From assembly GCA_003427395.1 (NCBI GenBank), contig BFEA01000635.1:440982-469043 (forward strand): 28,062 nt of DNA. The letters are read 5' to 3'. The position numbers were made by a program, and so were the translations under genes. Origin of the DNA: Chara braunii. Its lineage: Eukaryota; Streptophyta; Charophyceae; Charales; Characeae. How positions within the stretch are numbered: position 1 is the stretch's first letter; each line of letters begins with the position of its first letter. Below, one piece after another: positions 18,680 through 27,885 of this stretch. Below the pieces are notes generated by a model. That model did no database searches. It was not told where the DNA came from and saw only the letters and a program-made list of their open reading frames with translations.

Positions 18680-19048
18680 ATAAATGCGAACTGATTCCGA
18701 TTTGGTGTTACGAACTTCGGTAAGATAATGACGAGACGTGAACTGCGAACTAATTCCGGTTTCTTATCTTGCAGGATGCATGACGATGCGAGAAAGCGCT
18801 TGTAGCCTTGGGGGACGGTTGTCTTTCCGGTCCGTCCGACGTGCCCGTTTAGATAAATGCGAACTGATTCAGATTTGGTAGCTATAAACTCCGCTAAGAT
18901 AATGACGAGACGTGAACTGCGAACTAATTCCGGTTTCTTNCCGTTTAGATAAATGCGAACTGATTCAGATTTGGTAGCTATAAACTCCGCTAAGATAATG
19001 ACGAGACGTGAACTGCGAACTAATTCCGGTTTCTTGTCCTGCAGGATG
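18615..19048 (+). repeat. Tandem duplication of gene end, dyads and next gene start
   Basis: A unit of about 173 bases containing the 3' end of the DUF7869-like frame, a spacer with two dyads, and TTGCAGGATGCATGAC begins at 18615 and again at 18788. A third partial copy begins right after the single n at 18940. Dyads: 18682, 18741, 18855, 18915, 18951 and 19011. The copies at 18845-18939 and 18941-19035 look identical, whereas the first differs at several sites. The first copy includes an aborted gene start (ATG at about 18776 followed by a stop within about 10 codons). A TATA-like CTATAAACTC sits at about 18979, about 65 bases before ATG 19046. Confidence 0.8.
18940..18940. other. Single ambiguous base between identical copies
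   Basis: A lone n separates two apparently identical blocks of about 95 bases. This is typical of two contig ends joined without overlap merging, so the third duplicate may be an assembly artefact. Confidence 0.7.
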
Positions 19049-19939
19049 CATGACAACGACACACCATCGTTCGATGTTGTATATGAGACAACGTCCTACG
19101 AAACCTCGTCGTACGCGAGCGAGTATTCCTTTTCGATCGAGAATGTGGACACGGATCTTATCATCATGAACAAATGCATTTGGGCACAACAAACGCTCAG
19201 TCTTGACAGCGATTATTTGCATATCGAAGCTGGGGTCGGCCTCGACGGTTACATTGCACCCGAAACACGTGTTGTTGATGGACAAACTACAATAGTTCGT
19301 GATAGAGGATCAAATATGTGGTACCTCTACTGGAGTTTAGAAGAAGTCCAACTTTTGGAAGTTTCATCCAGTCAGGAGCAGAAGATGGACGTCAAGGATA
19401 TGGTAGATGACTGGGAGTCGCTGCGCTTCGAACAAGAGTGGGGTTGTATGGACGAGCAACATGCTAAACTTTGCGCATGGTACTGCATCGGGAAGCCGCT
19501 GTTGCGTTTTCCTGTGATCATAGACTACCATGGTCGAGTTCGTCTGTTCAACCGTGGCACCCCTGTGCTGACTCTTTTCACGGCGGCCAAGCTTTGTGGT
19601 ACGCAAATGAGAGTTTTCTTCCTTGTGAGGGAAGACTTTCGCGAGCCCGCGTTTGTTGGTGCTCTCGAGCGCTTCCGTGAACGATTCGAAATAGATCCTT
19701 CGCTCGCAAAAGAGTTGAATCAAAGGGTTGACTGTTTGGTGCATGCCCAACTTCACTTCCTTTTCGGATTGTGTGACGATATATTATTCACGTTGGAACA
19801 CAAGGACAACTGCAATGACTACACTCTACGAAAATTTTCGCATCACCGTTCGGGTGTCCAAACATTGGAATTCGTAGGGGGTAGGCAGAGACAGATCTAC
19901 GACTGTCCTTACTGTGAGGATGGACACCAGTCGCCATGA
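19046..19939 (+). CDS. Unrecognised 297-residue protein, family A copy 1
   Basis: The start is ATG 19046, one base after a TGCAG, in the same position as in its paralogue and in the gene at 21534. The frame is open to TGA at 19937-19939. I do not recognise the family. Features: Ser/Thr/Tyr-rich N-terminus (residues 1-40); SDYLHIE (about 55); RDRGSNMWYLYWSLEEVQ (about 90-107); KLCAWYCIGKP and VIIDYHGRVRLFNRGTPVLTLFTA in the middle; QRVDCLVHAQLHFLF (about 230-245); C-terminal DCPYCEDGH, a possible half zinc site. No signal peptide or membrane segment is obvious. It is closely paralogous to 20438-21319. Six dyads and a TATA-like element precede it. The intact frame suggests recent function, unlike its neighbours. 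Confidence 0.75.
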   Translation: MHDNDTPSFDVVYETTSYETSSYASEYSFSIENVDTDLIIMNKCIWAQQTLSLDSDYLHIEAGVGLDGYIAPETRVVDGQTTIVRDRGSNMWYLYWSLEEVQLLEVSSSQEQKMDVKDMVDDWESLRFEQEWGCMDEQHAKLCAWYCIGKPLLRFPVIIDYHGRVRLFNRGTPVLTLFTAAKLCGTQMRVFFLVREDFREPAFVGALERFRERFEIDPSLAKELNQRVDCLVHAQLHFLFGLCDDILFTLEHKDNCNDYTLRKFSHHRSGVQTLEFVGGRQRQIYDCPYCEDGHQSP

Positions 19940-20437
19940 CCTGCTATGTAAGACAACTCCGAGTTAGTTCGCACTTTGTTGTTGTACTCATAGGATGACC
20001 TCGCCGTTCATCGACGCCATCGTTGCAGGACTTGCGTTGATTAAGAGAGTAGTCTGACCGTTCCACCCAATAAGAGAGTAGTCTAACCGTTCCACATGAA
20101 CGATGTGTTGGAGATGTTGAGCGGCGGCTGCAGGACTTGTGCTCAGTTGCGAAGTGCGAATCTACTGTCATTTATTTTCCAATCGTCGGCGACGGTTGCA
20201 GGACTTGAGCTGATTTGCGAAGTGCGAATCTACTCTCACTTATCGACCCACATGAATGACGTGTAGAAAATAAGTCGGCATTAGACAGCGGTTAGAAAAC
20301 TTGCGCTCTCTTGCGATGTGCGAACCAATTACCGATTATCGAACCCTTTCGTGCATATAACATTCCTGGAATTTTTGCTTATGCACTTGTGGGAATCGCA
20401 ACTGACGCACTTCCTTGCGTTTCTCCGCTAATGCAGA
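19940..20437 (+). promoter_or_regulatory. Intergenic region with dyads, short repeats and a TATA-like element
   Basis: Dyads lie at 19955, 20152, 20220 and 20315. A direct repeat, AAGAGAGTAGTCT with ACCGTTCCAC, occurs at about 20043 and 20071, and GTTGCAGGACTTG-type sequence recurs at about 20021, 20129 and 20196. CATATAACATTCC near 20354 resembles the TATATAACA before the gene at 21534. TTTCTCCGCTAATGCAG ends directly before ATG 20438. Confidence 0.55.
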
Positions 20438-21319
20438 ATGGATATCGGGACTTCGTCGCAGAGTACGAAGTCCTCAGCGCCGGATTTCGATCTAATCATT
20501 TTGTCGAAAAACATTTGGGAAGACATTGGACGCTCTGGTCTGGACCGTGACTACCTGCACCTCGAAGATGATGTTGCCCCGGACGGGGAAATCCCTTCGT
20601 GGGAAAGTGCGGAAGAAGGACAACTTCGGATTTGCCGTGATGTAGGGTCGAACTTTTGGTACCTGTACACTGTGATGAAGGATGTACAGGCATACCCTAT
20701 CAGGTTGGAGTCACTTCTAAAGAGGGAACCCGTTGAAGAGGAACCTGTCCAAACTTCTAAGATGGTTGAAGCATGGCGCATTTTATGCGAGAAACTTAAG
20801 TGGGCGTCGTTGGACAAGTTGCATTAAAAACTGTGTGCCTGGTTTTGCCTCGGCCAACCGACGAAGTCGGCGCCGATGATCATAGACTACTAAGGTCGAG
20901 CGAGGGTGTGCAATCGAGGCACCACCGTCGTGACGCTCTTCACTGTCGTAAAGGTGGACGGTCGACGAACAAGGGAGGAATTTCACGGTGTCAAGCTCAC
21001 TTCTTTTCAAGCGTTTCACACATCCGGCCCTACTGGTTCCCTTGCACGGTTCAAAAACAGGCTCGCCATAGATCAAGCACTCAAAGATGAGCTGCATTTG
21101 CGGGTCGACTGTTTGGTGCACCAACAACTTCACTACCTCTTCGATAGCTGCGACGAAATAAATTTCACAGTCGAACATAGGGACAACGAATTTCGATTTG
21201 TTTACCGCCATCTGGATTTTTCAGCCTCCAGACCTCAGGAAGTGACTCTGCGCAACGGGAAGACGAGATATGTGTGCGACTGCCCTTACGGCGATGCTGG
21301 ACATCTACATCTTTACTAG
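20438..21319 (+). pseudogene. Family A copy 2, paralogue with two in-frame TAA stops
   Basis: ATG 20438 opens a frame aligning along its length with the gene at 19046: RDYLHLEDDVAPDG against SDYLHIEAGVGLDG, and CRDVGSNFWYLY against RDRGSNMWYLYW. TAA codons at 20825 and 20891 interrupt it without any frame change; between and after them the frame still matches (KLCAWFCLGQP, MIIDY, then NRGTTVVTLFT, LRVDCLVHQQLHYLF, DCPYGDAGH). Stop positions correspond to Ala and His in the intact copy. The C-terminal Cys-x-x-Cys is partly lost (CPYG). It is most likely a decayed duplicate. A short N-terminal product of 129 residues could still be made. Dyads and a TATA-like element lie upstream. Confidence 0.75.
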
Positions 21320-21533
21320 CGGCGTTCTGAATTAGTTGCTTCGTCTTTTCTCTAATGCGAATAGACTCACACTATGCTTACAGCCCGTCCCCTTCGGTAT
21401 ACCCCGTTGCATGACAAACTGTCTATCTAATTACGAGTTCATTCGCACTTTGCCAACATCACACGGTCTCAACTTCGCCGTTTATCCACCTCTCCGTATA
21501 TAACAATGGCGCTGTTCTCTTTTCTGATGCAGG
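21320..21533 (+). promoter_or_regulatory. Promoter-like spacer with dyads and TATA
   Basis: Dyads lie at 21353-21374 and 21429-21450. TATATAAC is at about 21497, followed by the pyrimidine-rich CTGTTCTCTTTTCTGATGCAG that ends one base before ATG 21534. The TATA lies only about 35 bases before the ATG, so transcription would start almost at the ATG. That makes a leader intron here unlikely unless the TATA is fortuitous. Confidence 0.5.
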
Positions 21534-22208
21534 ATGTCGTCTGGAAGTTTCAGTGGGACGGTCGTTGTCAGAGACCAGGGCTACTGCGAAAGTCTGCGAA
21601 GTGCAGTAATTGCCGCAGCTGAGAACATTTATGGTTTAGAGTGGTTTGGCAACATTGGGCTTCCCAGATACCGCTACCTTCCGGTCCCCAAAGACGTTCG
21701 CGCTCGTGTCCAACCGTTTGTTTCGCCCGCGTCTACCTCAGCTTTTCAGTACATTGTGATGGTCACGCTACGCGACAAGCCCATCTTCATAATTGATTTC
21801 TACATTGCGTCCGAATGGGAGTTGAAAAGCTGTTTGTATTATTCGTACGTAACCAGCATTTCTTTCGATAGAATGCAGAAGGTTGTGAGTCTGCCATTAC
21901 GTTTTTCTTATCGATCTTCATCATGCATATCGCCTCGTGCTTAGATGGAGAATTATTCCTAGTATCTGGTGTGAGAGAAAATGATGACAGTCCCCCGTTC
22001 TGGGGAGACCGTTGTCCGTTCCAAATCCGTCACTAAAGCAATTTGAATCGAGTTTTAAGAGATTTACTCATGCGCGACTTGCCGAATATCGAAGCAGATC
22101 TTGAGGCCCGAATTCCCGAACCAAGTCCTTTTAATCGAGTTCAACATAGACGAGCGCAACGCCGACGATCGCGGGAGGCTACTCGAAGACTGAACATGCT
22201 GCTACCAT
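21534..22208 (+). pseudogene. Unrecognised gene, frame-broken
   Basis: ATG 21534 opens a 136-codon frame (MSSGSFSGTVVVRDQ; FQYIVMVTLRDKPIFIIDFY). Near 21870-21910 coding character moves one frame over: HIASCLDGELFLVSGVREND, PPFWGDRCPFQIRH, a TAA at about 22034, then LRDLLMRDLPNIEADLEARI and an Arg-rich end to a stop at about 22206. One frameshift and one stop would explain it; a short intron is the alternative, with a GTGAGT at about 21884 but no acceptor that restores the frame. I do not recognise the family. Its start context is like that of the two preceding genes, so it belongs to the same cassette. Confidence 0.5.
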
Positions 22209-22443
22209 GAAGATCGTACTAACTCTTTTCACCCGACGCATGCTACGAAGATACTCATCGTCTCAGGGTATTCGGATTCTATATGCGAATAGACTCCCAT
22301 TTATCACCTCACTCCTTTTGCAGTGGGTCTGACCCTATCACGTTGTAGACATCATGTCGGGCTTGGATGAGCTTCTGTCTGGGACTTGTGTAGGCAGGTG
22401 AAGATTGTGTCAGGTTCGCATGACCTTTTGTCTAATGCAGGAC
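22209..22443 (+). other. Spacer with a dyad and the stump of another gene start
   Basis: A dyad lies at 22281-22302 (ATATGCGA, six bases, TCCCATTT). CACTCCTTTTGCAG ends at about 22322, and ATGTCGGGC at about 22353 opens only a dozen codons (MSGLDELLSGTCVGR) before a stop. This looks like another copy of the dyad, CAG and ATG arrangement whose coding part has been lost. Confidence 0.4.
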
Positions 22444-23081
22444 TTCGGCACGAATCAGCGTTCGTGTAGGTCTTCGGCTCGAATCAGCGTTCGTGGAGGT
22501 CTTCGACATGTTCATACTAGAGGTAGGGTTTGTTTCATGTGTAATGCAGGATTTTTCGGTTTGTGGCGAAGGAGGGGGAGTGATATAGACTGTACGGAAG
22601 CGTCTTCTGTAGAAAAGGGCATGTCATGTAGAGTATACGACGTGGGCTGGAATGATTTTTTGAATGCCTACATGTGCATTAGAACGTGTACTTCAATGAT
22701 TTTTGGAAAGGCTTCATGTACTTTGTGAATTTCGGAAAGCTTTCGTGTACTTTGCAATTTTGTTCGGCATGAATCAGCGTTCGTGTAGGTCTTCGGCTTG
22801 AATCAACTTTCGTTTAGGTCTTCGACATGTTCGTATTAGTGGTAGGGTTTGTTTCATGTGTAATGCAGGACTTTTCGGTTGGTGGCGAAGAGGGGGACCG
22901 ATATAGACTGTACGGAAGCGTCCTCTTCTGTAGATAAGAACATGTCATGTAGACTATACGACGTGGGCTGGAATAATTTTTGGAATGCCTACATGTGCCT
23001 TAGAACGTGTTCTTCAATGATGTTTTGACAGGCTCCATGTACTTTGTGAATTTTGGAAAGTTTCCGTATACTTTGCAATTT
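22444..23081 (+). repeat. Two tandem copies of an about 319-bp unit
   Basis: The unit begins with TTCGGCACGAATCAGCGTTC at 22444 and again (one change) at 22763. Landmarks in both: GGTAGGGTTTGTTTCATGTG, TAATGCAGGA, GATATAGACTGTACGGAAGC and GTCATGTAGA. Inside copy 1 the 30-base opening is itself doubled. No open frame is shared by both copies beyond what the repeat gives. Confidence 0.85.
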
Positions 23082-23480
23082 TGTATTGATTTGTTTTTGA
23101 AAACGCCTCTGTGTACTTTGCAATTTGCCATTGAATGATTTTTTTGCATTGAATGATTTCTGGAAACTCTCCTTGTGGTGTGCAACTTCACCTTTTAGAA
23201 AAACATTAGGCAACTTGAAGGCGATGACAAGAGTTACTTATAGGAATGGATATGTATCTTCTCCGCACAAAGATTTGATGACATTTTTACCGGGTAATAT
23301 GCAAATGACAAGCCAACGTCCATATTAAATCATCTCGTTGATGGTGTTCGCACCTGCTTCTCCATCGAAGTGCGAGTTCATTCTCACTTCTGGTGTGAAC
23401 GACGAGCACCCTGCAACTGTTTCCCTCTCTCCTTTTCTTCAACTGCACCCTCCATCTAAGTGCGAGTTCATTCGCACTTT
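23035..23480 (-). repeat. Inner right inverted repeat, counterpart of the left 450-bp unit
   Basis: The reverse complement of 23035-23205 follows left-hand bases 2092-2272 closely (shared TTCAATGCA, CAAATTGCAAAG, CACAAAGTACATGGAGCC). Next, 23245-23390 contains a block (AAAGATTTGATGA, AATGACAAGCCA, TGATGGTGT) that recurs in the same orientation at about 25781-25955 and 27596-27720. Dyads lie at 23368-23389 and 23458-23479 (perfect). Confidence 0.7.
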
Positions 23481-23588
23481 GAATGAACACATCGCACTTT
23501 GCTTCAACTTGACCTTTACGAAAACAACAGGTAACCTGCAAATGTTTCCCTCTCTCCTTCTCTCCCGACTTCTGCAAACGAACCTCCG

Positions 23589-24365
23589 GTAAGCACCTGC
23601 ACATCACGAAACAAGAGCACGTCCCAATTGGAACATCGTCGGGTTCTTGCGATGTCGACTCCCGCATGATGACTACACTGAACAGCGGCAGGATGACCGG
23701 TCCGCCTCTTTGATGTGGATCTAACGGTGGATTGCGTCAAATCTGCTCTCATAGATCCACACCGGGGATGGGGGCCGGGATCCGACCACAGTTTGCTTGT
23801 AAGGCATCATATGATGTGTCGATATAACCGTCATCCAGAACTGCTTGGTGAGCATCTAGTGCTACGCCAATAAGTTCCAAACACGGTCGCAAAGTCCCCT
23901 AAGAATGTTCATTGTCGGTTCCTCACGTCGTCGATTCCCACGTGATGAGTACAATAAACAACGGCAAAATGGCAGGTCCCCCTTGCCGGAATGGATCTAA
24001 CGGTGGATTGCGTCAAATCTGCTCTCAAAGATCCACACCGGATAGAAGGTCCTGCAATCAGCCGGTGCTTGCTGGTAAGCATCATATGATGTGTCCATAC
24101 GATCGACATCCAAAACTGTTTGGTGAGTATCTAGTGCTACGCCAAGCAGTTCTTCCGCAAGGTCCCCTAAGAATGCTTTTAGCACTAGACAGCTGAGACC
24201 GCCGACTGTTTGGCACTTCTTGAAGGTGGTCATTTAAACCGATGCAGAGGGCTCGTGGTCACTTCCATTGCTTGTATACGTGCTCGTGGGTGCTCGGCCT
24301 GGCATACATGTAGTGCTCTTTGACACTTCCTTACGGTTCTCTGTCGAATGTTGTTCAACTAGAGT
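23589..24365 (-). repeat. Right end R1: inverted copy of the left tandem repeats and tip
   Basis: The first 56 bases match left 1249-1304 inverted (one mismatch). Two inverted copies of the about 275-bp unit follow, then inverted ACCACCTTCAAGAAGTG near 24210-24230. The last 13 bases (24353-24365) match the first 13 of the window exactly. Between about 24235 and 24352 there is no match to the left tip. A CT run follows immediately at 24364-24383. Confidence 0.8.
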
Positions 24366-24628
24366 CTCTCTCTCTCTCTCTCTTGCCATGCCCGTTGATG
24401 TGCCTCTCGCCCGGCTGAGTGCAGTGCGGTCGTGCGGTGGTGGTCGTGTTTGACAAGACGCCCGTCATCGGAGTTTCGACGGACGTCCTTTGGGGGAATG
24501 GTTATTTTCTTTCCCTGTGAGCTGGGTGAAAGCATTTGCTTATTTTTTTTTTGTTGTGGCCTGCAGGGCATTTGTCGATCGCGATGGCCATGTCGGAGTT
24601 GATTATCCTGGGTGATTGGCGTTAGCGC
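24366..24628 (+). promoter_or_regulatory. Leader of family B copy 1 with acceptor-like site and in-frame uORF
   Basis: A CT microsatellite at 24364-24383 is followed by unique sequence. A long T run and GTTGTGGCCTGCAG end at about 24566, a good 3' splice-site form. ATG 24584 opens a 13-codon frame ending in TAG at 24623-24625, in frame with and two codons before ATG 24629. It is either an upstream ORF or an N-terminal extension cut by a stop. Confidence 0.45.
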
Positions 24629-25501
24629 ATGGCATACTATTTTCCCCCAAGCGTGCAGCGCGTCTCCGGCAGTGGAAACTCCATTGTTATTGACGGTGCG
24701 ACAAGAGACGAGATGGACGGTGATCCTTGGATGAAGGTCCCCCCGTTCACTGATGTTCCCCTGGACTCGTGGAAAGAGCTTGAATGGGACATTATGCTCA
24801 GGGAGTGTCTGTGGGCGGACGACTACACGTTCGCTAACATGTGCGAGTTTGGGAGTTTCATTCCCGTGCCTAGAGCTGTGCTGGGTTCAGTTCGGTGTCG
24901 TTGCTTGAGTGCAAAGCTGAATATTCCTCGTCATCAAAATGTGTTGGCCTGCAGTGTCGTGACTGCTTCGCCACGCACATGGTCCCGTGCGCTGAAACAC
25001 GAGTTGCTTGCCTGTGCACGACATTCCGAGTTCCTCGATCAGTACCCGTTGCGCTCTCCAGGGCTGTCACCTCGAGCAGTTTCCTACTGCTGCGTTCGAT
25101 TGCGTCTCAGAAAGTTATTCTTATCTAGGGTCCTTTGCGTCGCGTGTTCGAATCGGAGTAGGACCTTGACTGACGCTGTGGTCTACGTGTCCAGGAATGA
25201 GTTGCACCTCGGGAGAGACATTATCGGTTTGGTCACAATCGAATACGAAGGGACATGGGATTTGGTAATCGGGGGTAAGGTGGACGATGTGGACGCTTGG
25301 CGTGAGGTTGAAGCTCAAACGTCCTCTATACGGGATGCTATAGGCAGGTCTCTGGCTGGAAGGACCGGGTTCGTTCACATGAAATGTATTTCTATGTTCG
25401 CGGAAGATGCTCCAATCGATGCGCCGCAGTGTCTTACGTTCGAGTCGCCTCTTCGAACTTTGAATGAACGCATGTACACACCGGCCTGTCGTCATCAGTA
25501 G
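24629..25501 (+). CDS. Unrecognised 290-residue protein, family B copy 1
   Basis: ATG 24629 to TAG 25499-25501, uninterrupted. I do not recognise the family. It is paralogous over nearly its whole length to 26109-27110: IDGATRDEMDGDPWM against IDGATEKDFDEDPWM, WADDYTFANMCEFG against WASDYKFANMLEFG, TASPRTWSRALKHELLACAR against TSSPRTWGSSQKQELMDCAR, and AVSYCCVRL against TISYCCVRL. Next come RVLCVA and DAVVYVSRNE (RVLCVA and DAVVLMSRND in the copy), then IGRSLAGRTGFVHMK against IGNSLARPGGFVRMK. The conserved Cys, Trp and Arg residues suggest a compact fold. No signal peptide or membrane helix is apparent. The nearest perfect dyad is at 23458, beyond the R1 end. It lies between the two right ends, so it may be cargo of an outer element. 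Confidence 0.75.
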   Translation: MAYYFPPSVQRVSGSGNSIVIDGATRDEMDGDPWMKVPPFTDVPLDSWKELEWDIMLRECLWADDYTFANMCEFGSFIPVPRAVLGSVRCRCLSAKLNIPRHQNVLACSVVTASPRTWSRALKHELLACARHSEFLDQYPLRSPGLSPRAVSYCCVRLRLRKLFLSRVLCVACSNRSRTLTDAVVYVSRNELHLGRDIIGLVTIEYEGTWDLVIGGKVDDVDAWREVEAQTSSIRDAIGRSLAGRTGFVHMKCISMFAEDAPIDAPQCLTFESPLRTLNERMYTPACRHQ

Positions 25502-26108
25502 AAGTGAAAGTTCTGAACGGATGTTATGTATCGTGTCCATGCAAAAAAATGACGATAATATCATCAGGGTATACAAAAACGACACGCCGATTTCCTTATA
25601 CATTACACACATGAGGTCATGGTGTGGCCATCTATCTCTCCATCTAAGTGCGAGTTCACTCGCACTTGCTGTGTGCACCCCGAGCATTTCACTTCAGTGG
25701 TATGACCACCTAGCTCTCCATCTAACTGCGAGTTCACTCGCACTTGTGCTCTGAACCACGAGCAATCCGCTAAGTGAATGTCATGAATCTATGTTGCGAA
25801 TTCGTCCATGCAAAGATTTGATGATGTTTTCATCCGGGATTATACAAATGACAAGCCAGTGTCCATATTTAATCATCACTCTGATGGTGTGTGCACCTGC
25901 CTCTCCATGCGAGTGCGAGTTCACTCACACGTAAGTGAGAGTTCACTCGCACTTTGCTTAAGTGAGGAGTTTGTTTGTTGATATATAGTACGGGGTGTGA
26001 CGATTGAGTGTTGGCCGCACCAGGGGACTTATCATTGGCCAACTTTATTTACGACGGTCTACACGTCCGTATGTCTCGTTTGTGTGTGCGTGATGTGTAG
26101 GGAGCGTA
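25502..26108 (+). promoter_or_regulatory. Spacer with four dyads, repeat copies, TATA-like element and acceptor-like site
   Basis: Dyads lie at 25646 (perfect), 25724, 25911 and 25933, the last two adjacent. The sequences around 25521 (GGATGTTATGTATCGTGTCC) and 25781-25955 repeat blocks found at 23245-23390 and 27440-27720. TTGATATATAGTACGG at about 25977 is TATA-like. TCGTTTGTGTGTGCGTGATG, then TGTAG, ends at 26100, eight bases before ATG 26109, in the position of a 3' splice site. Confidence 0.55.
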
Positions 26109-27110
26109 ATGTCGTCGACACCTTCGACAAGCGTCAGCATGAGTCCCGAGACGCACATGCGCTTGAGTCCTGAGAAACACATGCAGTTAGCAAGACCGTT
26201 TTCATCTTGTGCGAGATCGGTGCGGCATCATGACGGTCAAACGTGGATCGACGGAGCAACCGAGAAGGACTTCGATGAGGACCCATGGATGACCGTCAAA
26301 CCGTACATGAATCGGCATCTCGACGAATGGAACGATAATGATTGGAAGGCGATAAAGCGTGTCTGCCCTTGGGCAAGCGATTACAAGTTTGCCAACATGT
26401 TAGAGTTCGGGAACCTCATTGCACTGCTTGATGGTGTCCTCCAGCGAAAGACCCTGGACGATAAGGGTAAACCGATCCACTACCGTACCAGCTTCAGACG
26501 TCGCCTCCACTGCGAGTACATCACATCTTCGCCACGAACTTGGGGAAGTTCGCAGAAGCAAGAGTTGATGGACTGCGCTCGTCATTGTTCATTCTTGGAA
26601 CACTGCCCACCCCGTTGCCCAGGGACTTCTCCACAAACTATATCGTATTGTTGTGTGCGGTTGACTGATTACGGATGTCCTTTTGCCAGAGTGCTATGTG
26701 TGGCTACTTCAGACAAAAGTAGAAAACTCGTGGATGCAGTTGTGCTCATGTCACGGAACGACATGGTACAACAGGATTACAAATTCAAGTCAGTGATGTC
26801 TCGCCCCGATGTAGATGGGCGGTCAGATTTTGTGAGAGCAGGTCAGATCACATGTTTAGAATTGTTTTATGAGGTGGATGAGAAAGTGTCCGACATACAA
26901 GACTGTATAGGGAATTCCTTAGCAAGACCCGGTGGGTTTGTTAGGATGAAATACATGTCCGTGTTTTCGGAGAATACAACAGTCAACGAGTTGCAGATCC
27001 ATGTGTATGGATCATCTATGAATGCTATGTATGGCTTCCGTTTACGACCTCGTCCGCGGGAATCCCCGTATGTCGCAAGATACGGACGTGTGGTCAGACC
27101 TTGTGTTTAA
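26109..27110 (+). CDS. Unrecognised 333-residue protein, family B copy 2
   Basis: ATG 26109 to TAA 27108-27110, uninterrupted. The N-terminal 45 residues are Ser/Thr/Met-rich with a small repeat (MSPETHMRL and LSPEKHMQL). After that it parallels the gene at 24629 from IDGATEKDF to about residue 310, then ends in an Arg/Pro-rich tail (RLRPRPRESPY). It carries eight or so conserved Cys residues, but none in a recognisable zinc-finger spacing. No known family is evident to me. Two intact frames that have diverged this much while keeping the same conserved positions suggest selection on the protein. Four dyads and a TATA-like element lie upstream. Confidence 0.75.
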   Translation: MSSTPSTSVSMSPETHMRLSPEKHMQLARPFSSCARSVRHHDGQTWIDGATEKDFDEDPWMTVKPYMNRHLDEWNDNDWKAIKRVCPWASDYKFANMLEFGNLIALLDGVLQRKTLDDKGKPIHYRTSFRRRLHCEYITSSPRTWGSSQKQELMDCARHCSFLEHCPPRCPGTSPQTISYCCVRLTDYGCPFARVLCVATSDKSRKLVDAVVLMSRNDMVQQDYKFKSVMSRPDVDGRSDFVRAGQITCLELFYEVDEKVSDIQDCIGNSLARPGGFVRMKYMSVFSENTTVNELQIHVYGSSMNAMYGFRLRPRPRESPYVARYGRVVRPCV

Positions 27111-27885
27111 GGGAAAACGTGTTGAAATACAATCTTGTGGAACATGATGTGCATGTGCATGTGCACCTTGAAATGGTGGATATGAAGTACCAGATAGAGG
27201 TGCGAGAGGCAGTAGTTGCAATAAGTGCGAGAGACAACGTGTGATTGACTGATTTTTTGCTTTGAATGTTTTTTCGGAAACCCCCCCTGTCTACTTTGCA
27301 ATGTGCGGTTCAGTGAATTGAACATTTCTCGTAACTCTGCGTGCGGTGTTTCCATTTACGAAGGTGCAATGTTAGGAAAAAACTATGCAAGTTGTGAGTG
27401 TTTCCATCTCCACGTTGCGGTGACAAGAGTAAATGTTTTGAATGGATGTTATGTATCTTGTACATGCAAAGAAATGACACGCTGATTATCTTGCAAGTGT
27501 TTCGATCTCCGATGTTCATGCCAATGGCTTACAGTCCTATACATGCTCATGTGAAGGAGGGGATCGATGTTTGCGATGACAAGAGTGAATGTTAGGAATC
27601 TATGTTATTGATTTGTCCATGCAAATGACAAACCAGCATCCGTATTGTATCAGCGCGCTGATGGTGTGCGTTCATGTTATCCATCTAAATGAGAGTACAC
27701 TCCGACTTGTGCTGTGTACCCTGAGCAATCCGCTAGTTGTCCATGCAAATGTCCAAGAACTGATAACCTGCGGGATCTGGAGTCCAATTCTGTTTCTTGA
27801 GTGCGAAACTCTGCTCGAAACAGATCCAAATCCAACAGGAAGTCCGGCCACACACCAAGGTTCCCTTATAGTGCGTGACCATCCG
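27111..27885 (+). repeat. Second copy of the right subterminal repeats
   Basis: The stretch from about 27285 to 27720 follows 23085-23480 in the same orientation: TACTTTGCAAT, GACAAGAGT, the TGGATGTTATGTATCTTG-type block and TGATGGTGTGCG. A diverged dyad lies at 27687-27708. A CATGTGCATGTGCA patch lies near 27150. The stretch CGAAACTCTGCTCGAAACAG near 27808 echoes, inverted, the GAGCAGAGTTTCGCACTC of the left tandem units. No gene is supported here. Confidence 0.65.
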
